Source: Botryococcus braunii (taxonomy: Eukaryota > Chlorophyta > Trebouxiophyceae). Taken from it: DNA of 64,000 bases. The notes below the pieces were generated by a model, which searched no databases, was not told the DNA's origin, and worked only from the letters and a program-made list of their open reading frames with translations. Position 1 is the first letter of the stretch. Each line of letters opens with the position of its first letter. Shown here piece after piece: positions 20,813-30,615 of the stretch. Location: positions 139,576 through 203,575 of the forward strand of contig KV908599.1 of assembly GCA_002005505.1 (NCBI GenBank). Reading direction: 5' to 3'. Both the position numbers and the translations under genes were made by a program.

Positions 20813-22268
20813 TCAGCGTTTAGCAGGTGGCAAAACAACGTTAGGATGCGGGCAAGACGCGGTGTCGTGCTCGTGGACGCCGCAATTGATGCAGCGCCCG
20901 TCAGAGTTGCGCCTGTGGAAGAGGGCTTCAGCGAGGCCCTTCTTGGCCCACTTGGCCACCTCCTCAGCGAGTGCCTTGGGAGGCAGGTTGAGGGCAGGCT
21001 TCTTGGCAGGCTTGGTGGCCAAGGGTGGCGCGCGGCGCTTGTCCGCACGTGAACCACCCTCCTTGCGGTGGTCAGTGTGAGAGCCCCCTGCAAGGACAGT
21101 GAGAAGATCCTCAGCTTCCTTGGCAGCCTTGACTACCACGTCAAGGTGCTCGAACTCATCCTTGGCCATGGCATCCCTCATGACCAACTGGTAGACAGCT
21201 GGCTTGAGACCATTGCGAAAAGCTGAGCAAGCCTCTGGCCCCGAGATGGGGTGTTGAACTGCCTCTACCATGATTGCCCTGAAAGCTGCATGATAGGAAG
21301 CAACAGGGTGAATGTGTCGTAAGCGTGCGAGACGAACTCGAACAGTGTGTTCGACCTTACCCTCCACAAACTGAGCAAGCATTTCAGTTTTGAAGGTGGA
21401 AAAGTCCCTAGGATCACGTCCCCGCTGAGTGAGAGACTTTTTCATTAAGGCCCATTGCTCGGCTGCACGTCCCAACAAGCAAAGTGAAGCATTTGCGACT
21501 AAGTCACCTGGTGCAATGTGCATGAGAGAGGCATAGTCGTCAAATTGCTCAAACCAGGTGGTGACCTTGGTACCTTCCTTGGACCCATCGAATTTGGGTG
21601 GTGGAACACGAATAGGCTTGGAAGGGAAGGAACTCCGATTGATTTGGGCGTAATCGAGAGGGAATTCCGGATTGAGAGGAGGCTCGGTAGTCGGGGTAAG
21701 CGGAGGCGTACCCTTGAGCAACAAGTCGCGGAGCTCCGAGAGGGAGTCCATCATGGATCGGACGTCGCCCTCGACTACCCTAAGCCGGGCTTCAAGCGCC
21801 ACCGTGAGGTCCCCTGCGTAGGAGGGAATTGGCCCCTCCAAGTCACGCAACATAAACTTATAATCCCAATCAGAGTTCGTTGCGGACTGGAGGTCCCTTA
21901 TGGCAGTTTGATAGGCGGCAAACGCTGTTTGCGCCAAAGGCCGTGGGTGCGACCGTGTAGGAGCTCGCGTGAGCAGCCAGCCAGGAGGCGTGGCGCTGAC
22001 GGAGAGAGGCAGTGGCCTCTGAGAGTTTTTCCTGAACATCAGATATGACAACAGAAAGATCATCATAGGTTTCGTATTCCTGCACGCACAACCAAAAAGC
22101 TGCAGACGAACTCGTTCCTGCAACCACGGGCACACGGAATTCCTTACGAAGAAAATCAGGTACAGTCGCGAGAGTTGATGTAGGCACATATTCCGATTTC
22201 GTGAAAGATGGCTCTTTCGTCAAGATAAATTCGATTGTAGACTCGCGAGGCAAAACGAGCTCGGCCAT
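20813..22268 (-). pseudogene. Gag of element E, one frameshift
   Basis: N-terminal part from the ATG at 22268 (MAELVLPRESTIEFIL) runs into a frameshift near 21940; the second frame continues to 20813. The capsid region contains PPKFDGSKEGTKVTTWFEQFDDY and CLLGRAAEQWALM, a Ty3 gag signature. A CCHC knuckle, CINCGVHEHDTASC, lies near the C-terminus. Start codon is about 35 bases from the primer-binding site. Confidence 0.88.
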
Positions 22269-22302
22269 AGTGCAGCACGGACAAAGTACAGAGAATAGAT
22301 TT

Positions 22303-22314
22303 TCGCCGATACCA
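22303..22314 (-). other. Primer-binding site of element E
   Basis: TGGTATCGGCGA on the minus strand, eight bases from the LTR edge, a longer spacer than in F or B. Confidence 0.82.
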
Positions 22315-22322
22315 AAAACAAA

Positions 22323-22492
22323 TGTAATGATCTAGGAAATTCACGAAGACAAAGGCTAGATGCAAGGTCTAAGACAAAGGCTCGTGTGAGAATGACCTCA
22401 CACAGGTGCTTACCGAGTCGTATGCACCCTCGTGGTCGAGGACCACGTGAGACCCGTATCCGACGGGTGGACGTATCCGGAAGTACGTTACA
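22323..22492 (-). repeat. 5' LTR of element E
   Basis: 170 bp, partner of 9862-10031. Confidence 0.92.
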
Positions 22493-23174
22493 CTCTCACT
22501 CTTGCTAAAGACCACGTAACACTACGCCTTGCCTGATAGCAGAGATCAGCACCAAAGAGGCCTTGCGATGTCTACTTTACGTCACTAGAATACAATAACA
22601 GTTCATCAGTAACTCAGCAAGGTCTCTTTGTGATGTTTGTACAGTGAAACTATCTTACCGCAACAATGGTGGACTTACATAAGTCGCAATGAGGTCAAAC
22701 ATTCAGTGCGCTCTCGCCATGCACTCTCATCAATGCACACTGCAGTAATATCTAACTGGTCTGAATGTTTGAGCACAATCATATCTGGAACGACTTTGAG
22801 AATCCTAAACACACCTGCAGTGATGGCACGACGGCAGCGTCAGTTGGTAGCCTGTGGAAAAACCGTCCACGCTACAACGTTTCCAGGAACAGCACACAGC
22901 ACTCTCCAACAGTAGAGGTTGGTCAAGGATACCAACATGCTTCGGACAAGTACCGAGCCGTTCCTGGGCTGCCCAGGGATGGCTCGGACTGCAAGGATCC
23001 TAAAGTAGTACCATAGGTAATGTCTATTGAGATCGCATATCGTACAAGTCACGTGTGATGTCATTGATGTACGAGTATGATCTATACCGTTCATAAAGGC
23101 TATAGTTTACTCCGCTGTTGATGGCATGTGACAGGGGATGTCACTAAGTACAGTATTGACCAATTCATTCAACA
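22493..23174 (-). repeat. Proximal part of H 3' LTR: U3, leader copy 1 (22815-22951) and donor
   Basis: Minus strand: starts TGTTGAATG after the polypurine tract, leader copy 1 begins ACTTGTCCG at 22951 and ends CACTGCAG at 22815, followed by GTGTGTTT (donor-like). The sequence then runs to the E insertion; copy 2 is on the other side of E (9706-9836). Homologous to 47262-47910 and 51543-51644. Confidence 0.85.
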
Positions 23175-23183
23175 CTTCCCCTT
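23175..23183 (-). other. Polypurine tract of element H
   Basis: AAGGGGAAG on the minus strand, immediately before TGTTG of the LTR. The same tract precedes the 3' LTRs of D, I and J. Confidence 0.85.
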
Positions 23184-23199
23184 GACAGCACCCTGTCAC

Positions 23200-25374
23200 C
23201 TATGTCATCTTCACAAGTCCAAATGCTCGCCTGTGCACCTGGAAGACAGGGCGAGCGAGAGGCTTTGTCAGCATGTCTGCCTTGTTCCTTGCAGACTCCA
23301 CATAGCAGAGTGTAACCTGCCCCTTTGCAATAGCTTCAAGTGCAAAGTGGAAGCACACGGCAATGTGCTTAGTATACTTGCTATACAGTGGGTTTTTCAG
23401 GTTAGCAATGCACCCCTGATTGTCACAGTATAGCTTCACAGACCAAGGAGGAGTTCCGATTTCCTCCATGAATCCACGCAGCCAGTTAAGCTCCTTAATA
23501 GCCAGACTGGTTGCCATGAATTCTGCCTCCATAGTGGAGGTAGCAACTGAATGTTGCTTTTTACTACCCCAGACCACCGCACTGCCGAACACTGATAGCA
23601 CATACCCTGAGGTAGAATGCCTGCTGTCAATATCGCCAGCATAATCTGCATCAACATGACCTTCTAACACAGGCCCTTTCCCTCCCAGCACTAACACACA
23701 CTCTCGAGTAGACTGAAGATACCTCAAGACCCTCAAGCCCTCATTCATGTGTGCAGTGGTGGGGGCGTTCCGGTAACGGGACAGAACGCCCACAGCCTGA
23801 GCTATATCAGGTCGAGTTGTATTAGCAATATACAACAGAGACCCAACAAGCTCACAATATCTATGCGCGGGAGGCAGCGGAGTCCCAGACCCAAAGCTGG
23901 TCTCACCCACTGTAACCTGGGGCATCCCAGACATCACAAAGTCTTTACTCATGGGAGTATCGACTGTACGTGACTCAGCACTCACCCCAAACTTCTCACA
24001 CAGTGCATCAATCGCAGGCACACAACCCAGTGATAGGCACCGATTCTCTCTCTCTCTCAGGATCTGGCAGCCCAAGAAATCCTTGACTTCGCCAAGGTCA
24101 TGAATCTTGAAGCTTCCCAACAGCTCCTTTTTTACCCACTCTATCTCTTCCGCACCCATTGCCAAAATCAAAAGATCATCAACATACACAAGCATGTATG
24201 ACAGCTCCCCATCCTCGTGTCTCTTGATGTAAACTCCCGCATCGCTCTTACACACTTCATATCCCATACTCAGCAGCTTCTCATTCAGGGTCTTGTGCCA
24301 GGCCCTGGGAGCCTGCTTCAGGCCATAAAGGGCCTTACGCAATCTGCACACAATGTTGGGGTTGCCATTATCAAACCCAGGAGGCTGTGTCACATACACT
24401 TCCTCCTCTAATTCACCATTCAAAAAGGCGGTCTTTATATCCACCTCGTGAATTTCCATGTTCTTTGCTGCAGCAGTTACTAGCAAAGTCCTCCTGGACC
24501 CATAGCTACTGGTAGGTGCGAAGACCTCATCTACATCAACTCCAGGAATCTGTCTACAGCCCTGGGCCACAAGCCGAGCCTTAAATCTTAACACGTTCGC
24601 ATGTGCATCAGTCTTCACAGAGAAGATCCAATGCACAGGGATCACCTTGTGTCCCCTGGGTCTCTCAACGTACTCCATCACCTCGTGCGCATCAAGAGAA
24701 TCTTGCTCCTCTTGCATTGCCTGGCGCCAGAATTCCCACTGAGGGGATCTTTGCGCCTCCCTGAGGTTTCCAGGGACTGGCACCTTGGACCACCTCACCC
24801 CAGGTATCTGACCCTTTACAGGATTCAAATTGTGATCATGCACACCATGGCTATCCTCTCTAGGCTCACACGCACGTGCTTCCACTACTCTTTCGCTCGA
24901 GGTTACTGCGTTACACACCTCTCTGACTCTCTCCCACTCTGCAGGTGTCTGCAGCTTTCTCTCCTTGGAGGATTCACATGCTGCTCCACTCAATCTAGGT
25001 CTTACATCACTCATCATGTCCCAAACGCACTCATCACTCAAAGGCGCCGCATAATCTGGCACTGTGCGAGACCCTGCAGTGGTGTCTCTCTCATCCACAC
25101 TTGTACTCTCACAACACACCTGTGACTCCCCAGTGTGTCCCTCACAAGCACGCAGAGCCTGGCCATCTGAAGACTCCCTTTGTCCATCAAGTGTCTGATT
25201 GGAAATCTCCAAACTGACCTCTCTTGCCTCACTCTCAGCGCTTACATGATCAGACATGCCCTCCAGCCTGGCCAAGTCCTGTCCATCAGGCTGAGCTTCA
25301 GTTGCTTCCCCTGGGCAAATGGCCTCTGACATTCTTCTATTCTCTCCATCACTCACATCTCCATCATGTTCCAC
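23200..25374 (-). CDS. Reverse transcriptase and RNase H of copia element H
   Basis: 724-residue frame, part of a former gag-pol. The first 190 residues are a low-complexity linker. RT runs from VIPVHWIFSVKTDAHANVLRFKARLVAQG through VDIKTAFLNGELEEEVYVTQPPG, LYGLKQAPRAWH and LVYVDDLLIL (YVDD). RNase H has GHVDADYAGD, TSTMEAEFMA and LYCDNQGCI (catalytic Asp, Glu, Asp) with NKADMLTKPL at the end. These are Pseudoviridae (Ty1/copia) signatures. The frame itself is intact although upstream parts are disrupted and G is inserted. Confidence 0.92.
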   Translation of the reverse strand: MEHDGDVSDGENRRMSEAICPGEATEAQPDGQDLARLEGMSDHVSAESEAREVSLEISNQTLDGQRESSDGQALRACEGHTGESQVCCESTSVDERDTTAGSRTVPDYAAPLSDECVWDMMSDVRPRLSGAACESSKERKLQTPAEWERVREVCNAVTSSERVVEARACEPREDSHGVHDHNLNPVKGQIPGVRWSKVPVPGNLREAQRSPQWEFWRQAMQEEQDSLDAHEVMEYVERPRGHKVIPVHWIFSVKTDAHANVLRFKARLVAQGCRQIPGVDVDEVFAPTSSYGSRRTLLVTAAAKNMEIHEVDIKTAFLNGELEEEVYVTQPPGFDNGNPNIVCRLRKALYGLKQAPRAWHKTLNEKLLSMGYEVCKSDAGVYIKRHEDGELSYMLVYVDDLLILAMGAEEIEWVKKELLGSFKIHDLGEVKDFLGCQILRERENRCLSLGCVPAIDALCEKFGVSAESRTVDTPMSKDFVMSGMPQVTVGETSFGSGTPLPPAHRYCELVGSLLYIANTTRPDIAQAVGVLSRYRNAPTTAHMNEGLRVLRYLQSTRECVLVLGGKGPVLEGHVDADYAGDIDSRHSTSGYVLSVFGSAVVWGSKKQHSVATSTMEAEFMATSLAIKELNWLRGFMEEIGTPPWSVKLYCDNQGCIANLKNPLYSKYTKHIAVCFHFALEAIAKGQVTLCYVESARNKADMLTKPLARPVFQVHRRAFGLVKMT

Positions 25375-26282
25375 AGTGACCTCAGCTGCAGCTCACGTGC
25401 TGCTACTCTCTGATCATACCGTTGCTGCCGGGTCAGCCCGTCTTGCCCTCGGACACCCATGGCCCCAACTTCCATTCGAACACATTCTTGCACATTATTC
25501 AATCGTTGCAGGTGTGACTTGGTCTCCTGGCATCCTCGCGCCAGGTTCTCCATGTGTCCGAGTACGGACCAGCTGTGGCCGGACTGCGTATGGCTCAGCT
25601 CCGAGGAAGTGGGCTCCCGGTCCACGTTGACACTTGCTAGTCTCAGAATTCTCACAGGGGTTGATTGCACATGGGGTAGTTGCACAAGGGGTGGTTGGAA
25701 AGGGAGAGTCAGGTCCGGACTGTTGCGCGTTGACCTCTCGGTTGCAGAGCGGCTCAGGATCATCTGAGTCCCAAAAAGACAACTGACCCAAGGACTGCTG
25801 GCCCTCCTGTTGCACAAAATGCAAGGAAAAGGGCTGCTGGACTGCATTTGGACTCACTGGAGATATGGTGCTAAGCCCCACTCTGTCTGCGCCCCTTATG
25901 TGCTCCAGAAAGGTAACGTCTCTGCTTTCTTTCCAAATCCCGTTTCCAATATAAATTCTATATGCCTTTGACACACTGGAATACCCTGTGAAGAGACCAG
26001 GGGAGGTCTTAGACTCAAACACTCCCCTCTAGTGATCAGGTATGTGCACATGTGCTAGACAGCCAAAGTCCTGAGCAGGGATACATCGGGCTTTACCCCC
26101 TGGAAGGCTTCATAAGGCATCTTGTCACGTCCAGTCACAGGTCCCATATTGTACAGGATGCAGGCTGTCTCCACTGCTTCCTTCCAGAGTGAATGTTTTG
26201 CAGCAGCATGCAACATGAGTGTTCTGGCCTTCTCCTTGATTGTTCAGTTCATCCGTTCAGCAACGCCATTTTGCTGAGGCGT
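25375..26282 (-). pseudogene. Integrase C-terminal half and linker of H
   Basis: From the G insertion the minus strand gives NGVAERMN (integrase catalytic Glu), then a TGA, KEKARTLMLHAAAKHSLWKEAVETA, and after frame changes FTGYSSVSKAYRIYIGNGIWKESRDVTFLEH, the copia integrase C-terminal signature. The linker to RT is Ser/Pro/Gln-rich. At least one nonsense codon and two frameshifts. Confidence 0.8.
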
Positions 26283-26287
26283 GTATT

Positions 26288-26490
26288 GTAACAGGGAAAA
26301 TCACACAATGGCACGGAGACCAAGAAATAGCAATAATAGTCTGTTACAAACACACGGCATCCACCTCATGCTCTACCCTCTCTTGTGTCTTTTTCTCGTT
26401 CCTTATGCTCGCGACATTAGGGGCACATTCGAGACACCTACAACGCGTACACGCGCTACCAAACCGCTAGGGACCAAAACACCTATTACA
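26288..26490 (-). repeat. 3' LTR of element G
   Basis: 203 bp, TGTAA...TTACA; matches 44687-44890 with only a few differences seen (for instance CTATTACA against CTGTTACA at one end). Confidence 0.93.
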
Positions 26491-27619
26491 TCCTCCCCCC
26501 CTTATTGTGAGCGTCCCCGCTCACCGAGCAATATGAGACACGGATAGAACAGACGGGCCACGCCCAAACTTGGGCATCCGCCACTCCCGTCAGACCCCGG
26601 CCTTCTGCCGTCTATTCGGGGTCCCCACCATATAACAACAATACAGACAAACAAGGCAGGCACACATGCAAGCAAGTCCCGTCCAAGTCCGAGTCCAAGT
26701 CCAGCTTACACAAACAACTCCATGACATGACAAGCATAAACTATCTTAACCAGTTCAATCAAGCATCAATCATCCTCCTGGATGGATCCCATTGTCACTG
26801 CTGTGGCACATTCATCTCATCCACCAGGCATGCATAGACTAGGGGCGACTCCCTCGTTGGCCCAGCCCCCTTCCATTCGTCTTCGGGAGTCTTAACTCCT
26901 GGAGAACCCCTCTTCGGCGACTCCGTTTGCACACATAGAGCCTTCCCCCAGTGACTAAGGGATGCCAGAGGGCCCACCCGACCTGCCAAGCCCCTCCCGT
27001 AAGGACTTGTGGTTTAACCCCAGGAGCCCCACTAGCCCCCTTAGAACATCGACGTACGCATGCGTAACTAGTGTTAAGCTTGTTAGGTACCCCACTGAAC
27101 AAAACCACAAGGGTCACCGAGTAGCAGGGGCCCCTACTCCCAGTGCATCGTAAAGCCCCGACACGGAGAGAAACTCCCGGGGTATCTGCTGAAGGAGAAC
27201 TGAATGACGAGCACGCAGAACCCCTCCGGCCACCGCAGTGCAGTTGGCATTTTAGCAGGCACCTGTGAGGGTGCAAAACACCCTTTGTCAGTATGGCTAG
27301 ACTCCGCCCCTGCGTACTTGCTCAGTGAAGTAAGGGTTAAGAAAAAGTATGAGAGAGAGACTCCTCTAGTCTAGGGATAAAACTGACTCTGTCCTCGTCG
27401 ATGCTTCAGGCCCCTAAAATCCTACGGGACGTGCCAAGGCCTACCGTTTGACACGGGTCCGGCCTCCCCATGCACAGGTCAGCATGCAGCAATCACAAGC
27501 AAGTCAATCCTGAGCTCCCATTCGCTCAGACCATGCTGACAAGTGCATGAATCAACACAGAGCAATATAAAAACAAATACTTACCATATTACCAACGCTT
27601 CTTCTTGAGGCCAGTCTGA
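26491..27619 (-). other. Polypurine tract and non-coding 3' region of G
   Basis: Minus strand AATAAGGGGGGGAGGA touches the LTR. The next 1.1 kb has no supported gene, only short overlapping frames. Confidence 0.6.
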
Positions 27620-28175
27620 TCAAAGTAATCTTTTGAGGGGCAGACACTCCTGCTTATGCCCAAAGCCAGTACACTTATGACAACGCAGCACATAAGGTAG
27701 CTCTGTGTCTGCTCGGCGCTTGAAGTTTACCGCTGCCACTGCCGAATCTGACACATCGACGACGGGAGGCGACACGACAAGCGGCTCTGCATTTTTCTTG
27801 TTTGCAATGTGCTATGTCTTCACTTCAGCTGATACCCCTGCGTCGTACCGAGCTGTATACTGAAGAAGAGCTGCCAAAGTCTGAAAGTCTTCTCCAGTGG
27901 CCGGGTTAAGGGTGACTGCACTCTTCAGGTAGGGGGCCAGCCCCTTTTTGAAGAGGTGGACCTGGTCTTGAGCGGAGATAGTGTACTCCGTCGAAACATC
28001 CCCTACCAAAGACATGAATTCCTGCGTGTACTCCTCAAGGGTACCCGCCATTGACGCAGAATCTAGCTTATGCCGTGCAGTGCGTGCATGATCAGCGGAG
28101 TCGTACACCATTACCATGGTTCGCTTAAAATGAGGCCCCGAAACTCGGTCTGCAGGTTCCGTAGACATTGCAAAA
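27620..28175 (-). pseudogene. Gag of element G, C-terminal part
   Basis: Follows in phase from 44453 when element I and one GATAA are removed. The frame encodes TARHKLDSASMAGTLEEYTQEFMSLV and LFKKGLAPYLKSAVTLNPATGEDF, typical of Ty3 gag capsid C-termini. An in-frame TAG occurs at 27812; beyond it the same frame stays open for another 63 codons, with CHKCTGFGHKQEC (a CCHC-like knuckle with one residue less than usual between His and the last Cys) and ends at TGA 27620. Without readthrough of the TAG the knuckle is lost. Confidence 0.8.
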
Positions 28176-28180
28176 GATAA

Positions 28181-28814
28181 TGTTGGATATGAACCATGAT
28201 TCACCTACAGATAATCTATGAATGATCATGATATGGATTATCATTGCGATTTCATGGGTGAACTGGTTCATATTGTGTTGGCACACTTACTACAACTCTT
28301 AATCTTGAAATACGTTAATTGTGTTGTGTAATGACACAACCATAATTGTTCCAAAGAAGATGTCAATAAGGTGCTATGGGACACTATTGGATATGGTTGT
28401 TAATCATAAACTCGATGATACTTCATAGGTTGATACTTCATGTTCTCGGTATACGGTTTTTACAATTGTATTAAGCATGCATATGCATTTGCACGCGCAT
28501 ACAGTGAGCAATTGACTGTTATTGAGTTGAAGTCATACTTGGATGTAATGACTTGTGTAATGCCTTGTCGAATGCAATAGGCATTGACTATGTTTCCTAT
28601 ACCTATGATGAGATTAGGTCTCAGGGGACCAGTTGCTTAGGTGCAAGCTGTTTATTCCTATGACTCTAGTCGAACTACAGATCACGTGGTACTTGTTATT
28701 TGTACAGGTTCATGCTATTCAGATTCTTAGCTCTATGTCCTTTGTTGTCGTTAGTTAAATGTGGCTAGTAGCTGTGTGTGGCTTATAGATACTTGCGGCT
28801 AGTAGATGGAGATT
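28181..28814 (+). repeat. Element I 5' LTR, first segment (before D)
   Basis: Begins TGTTGGATATG; matches 42998 onward. Interrupted at AGATT by element D and continues at 36094. Confidence 0.92.
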
Positions 28815-29172
28815 TGTTGGGTTTTGTGCTTCATTATGTCATGTTAATTTGAGGTAATTATGATTAGATAAATAGCTGTGAGTTAACTTCACAGTTAACT
28901 CAAGGTGAGGATGCCTTGACGCTGGCTAATCAATCAGAAGGATAAACATTATATGGCTGTCGTCTACTGTTACTTTTTGTGGCTGAAAAACCATGCATTT
29001 ACCTTTAATAAAAACGTGCATGAGAGTACTGTTAGGATAAGGGTCCAAAACCTCAAGTTCTGGACCATTAGGGAGACAGGAATTCAGGAAAAGGGTCAGG
29101 AGTACTGCTGAATAGCGCAACCTTCACGCGCTGATCTGAGTATTGATAGGCTTAGAACCCGGAAGGACAGGC

Positions 29173-29596
29173 AGTCATTCGCTCTCTAAAGGCTTGTTCA
29201 AGCCGTCTCCTGTTTGACTCGTCTGTTCTCTTATTGTCTTGCTTTCTCTTCTACTCACTGTGTGTGAGCAATTCCCTGAAAGCAACAGTCTAATCTGGTA
29301 AGACTCCGGGTCATGACGGCCTCAGTTCGTTCACAGCCATGAGTGCTGAATATTGACTAGTTACTAACATAAGTGTGTTAATTCTACAGATTGTACACCA
29401 GTTCGACACCATTGAGTATGTGTGCCTGATTGAACTGGTGCAATATCTGGTAAGCCGGCAGTGTGACGTCTTGGTATTAGAGTAGTAATGTAGAAATCAT
29501 GCAAGATACTAAAGGTGTTAGTGCGTTGACAGGATGATATACGTGTTCGTATATTGATAATCTATATTTGATCTTTGACACCTTTGGATCTTGCAG
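29173..29596 (+). other. D leader copy 1: three exons and two GT-AG introns
   Basis: Exon 1 29173-29297 (125 nt), intron 1 29298-29389 (GTAAG...TTCTACAG, with TTACTAAC branch-point-like sequence at about 29361), exon 2 29390-29449 (60 nt), intron 2 29450-29532 (GTAAG...TTGACAG), exon 3 29533-29596 (64 nt). Exon lengths sum to 249, exactly the length of copy 2. Exon boundaries are read by aligning to copy 2, not by prediction. Confidence 0.93.
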
Positions 29597-29887
29597 GTGA
29601 GATTAGATAGTGTGTGTGTTCGTTCGTTCAACGTTGTAAGTCATTCGCTCTCTAAAGGCTTGTTCAAGCCGTCTCCTGTTTGACTCGTCTGTTCTCTTAT
29701 TGTCTTGCTTTCTCTTCTACTCACTGTGTGTGAGCAATTCCCTGAAAGCAACAGTCTAATCTGATTGTACACCAGTTCGACACCATTGAGTATGTGTGCC
29801 TGATTGAACTGGTGCAATATCTGGATGATATACGTGTACGTATATTGATAATCTATATTTGATCTTTGACACCTTTGGATCTTGCAG
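29597..29887 (+). other. D outer intron: donor after copy 1, acceptor at end of copy 2
   Basis: GTGAGA follows exon 3 and the segment ends CTTGCAG at 29887. Splicing it would join copy 1 directly to ATTACA and the primer-binding site and would remove TTGTAA (29635-29640) together with copy 2. Inferred from the sequence; needs RNA evidence. Confidence 0.75.
29639..29887 (+). repeat. D leader copy 2: precisely spliced copy
   Basis: 249 nt equal to exons 1+2+3 of copy 1 joined without gaps; one mismatch noted (copy 1 of this LTR has T where the three other copies have A, in exon 3). Preceded by TTGTAA. Confidence 0.95.
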
Positions 29888-29895
29888 ATTACAAT

Positions 29896-29912
29896 GGTTA
29901 TTGGGCCCCACC
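29896..29912 (+). other. Half-tRNA-iMet primer-binding site of D
   Basis: GGTTATTGGGCCCCACC, like the GGTTATGGGCCCACC of I, J and H but with one extra T and one extra C. It is complementary to the anticodon arm of initiator Met tRNA, as in Drosophila copia and yeast Ty5 (half-tRNA priming). The extra bases may be mutations or consensus errors. Confidence 0.7.
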
Positions 29913-29913
29913 C

Positions 29914-30105
29914 ATGGAGTCTCGACGCCTAGAAGTGCAGCGTGCGAATCTCATTCACTTTGGCGTGGAGCAACATAGAAAAGGGCGCTTCCGTTGCGAC
30001 TCGTGCGATAACTACTTCTTTGGAAAGGTCCCCTTAGATCAAGTAGCATCGGCAATTGATAGTGGTTGCTATCGTTTCGAACGCTTCTGTGACATTGGTA
30101 CATAA
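29914..30105 (+). pseudogene. Leader ORF remnant of element D
   Basis: An ATG two bases after the primer-binding site opens 63 codons with FRCDSCDNYFFGK, a CxxC pair. Downstream frames (to about 30580) stay open in turn in other phases, for example IRLEGERRRIIDQFAEDVE near 30466-30580, suggesting a longer leader protein broken by frameshifts. Element J has an intact 165-residue leader ORF in the same position, but I see no convincing similarity. Function unknown. Confidence 0.4.
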
Positions 30106-30615
30106 ATTGAAAGAAAAACAGAAGGAATAATCCATTTCTGAGTTTTTCTACCCTTACCGACCACCTGGCTCTGAATCCGAAGAACTTCGGCCTGTTAAAC
30201 GAAGTCGGTGTGAAGTTATCTATTCGTATCGACCTTTTATTGAAGAGCAACACTCATTAAGTGATTGGGAAAGAGACTGTGTGAATCACAAACATTAGTT
30301 TAGATCGCTGTGGGTAGAAGCTGGATTATTGGTGGACTCCTGTGACAAAAATCCTTCAGACACTTTCTTCTACTGGTTAGTAATTGAAGTATTCACCCTA
30401 CTTTCATTGGCAAAATCCTTAACTTGGTACTCTATCCTGAATTGCACGGTCAAGACCTTATTAGAATCAGATTGGAAGGTGAAAGACGTAGAATTATTGA
30501 CCAATTTGCTGAGGATGTTGAAACAAACAATCACTTAGTCCTTGCAAGTGTTTATTCTTTGGCGTACCAAGGCACCTGAAGTTTGAGTTTGATCACAGCA
30601 CTTACAGTGTTCATA

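Larger units (their letters stand above)
9862..22492 (-). mobile_element. Ty3/gypsy chromovirus E with nested element F
   Basis: LTRs of 170 bp at 9862-10031 (3') and 22323-22492 (5'), flanked by CTCTC at 9857-9861 and 22493-22497. Primer-binding site 22303-22314, polypurine tract about 10032-10045. Internal order gag, protease, reverse transcriptase, RNase H, integrase, chromodomain, with F inserted in the integrase (duplication GTAGT). E sits between leader copies 1 and 2 of the H 3' LTR. Confidence 0.93.
28815..29893 (+). repeat. 5' LTR of element D
   Basis: Starts TGTTGGG, ends GATTACA. U3 28815-29172; leader copy 1 with introns 29173-29596; intron-like spacer from 29597; leader copy 2 (spliced) 29639-29887; tail 29888-29893. 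A TATTGATAGG box lies about 30 bases before copy 1. Confidence 0.95.

Noticed and set aside
24601..25125. Plus-strand open frame of 174 codons
   Set aside because: Antisense of the H linker/RT frame; low complexity, no motif.
28926..29120. Minus-strand 64-codon frame repeated at 35126-35320
   Set aside because: It lies in U3 of the D LTRs and is repeated only because the LTR is; no motif or start context.
29173..29887. Simple tandem duplication of the LTR leader with random indels
   Set aside because: The gaps coincide exactly with GT-AG introns in two unrelated families and exon sums match to the base, which random indels do not explain.
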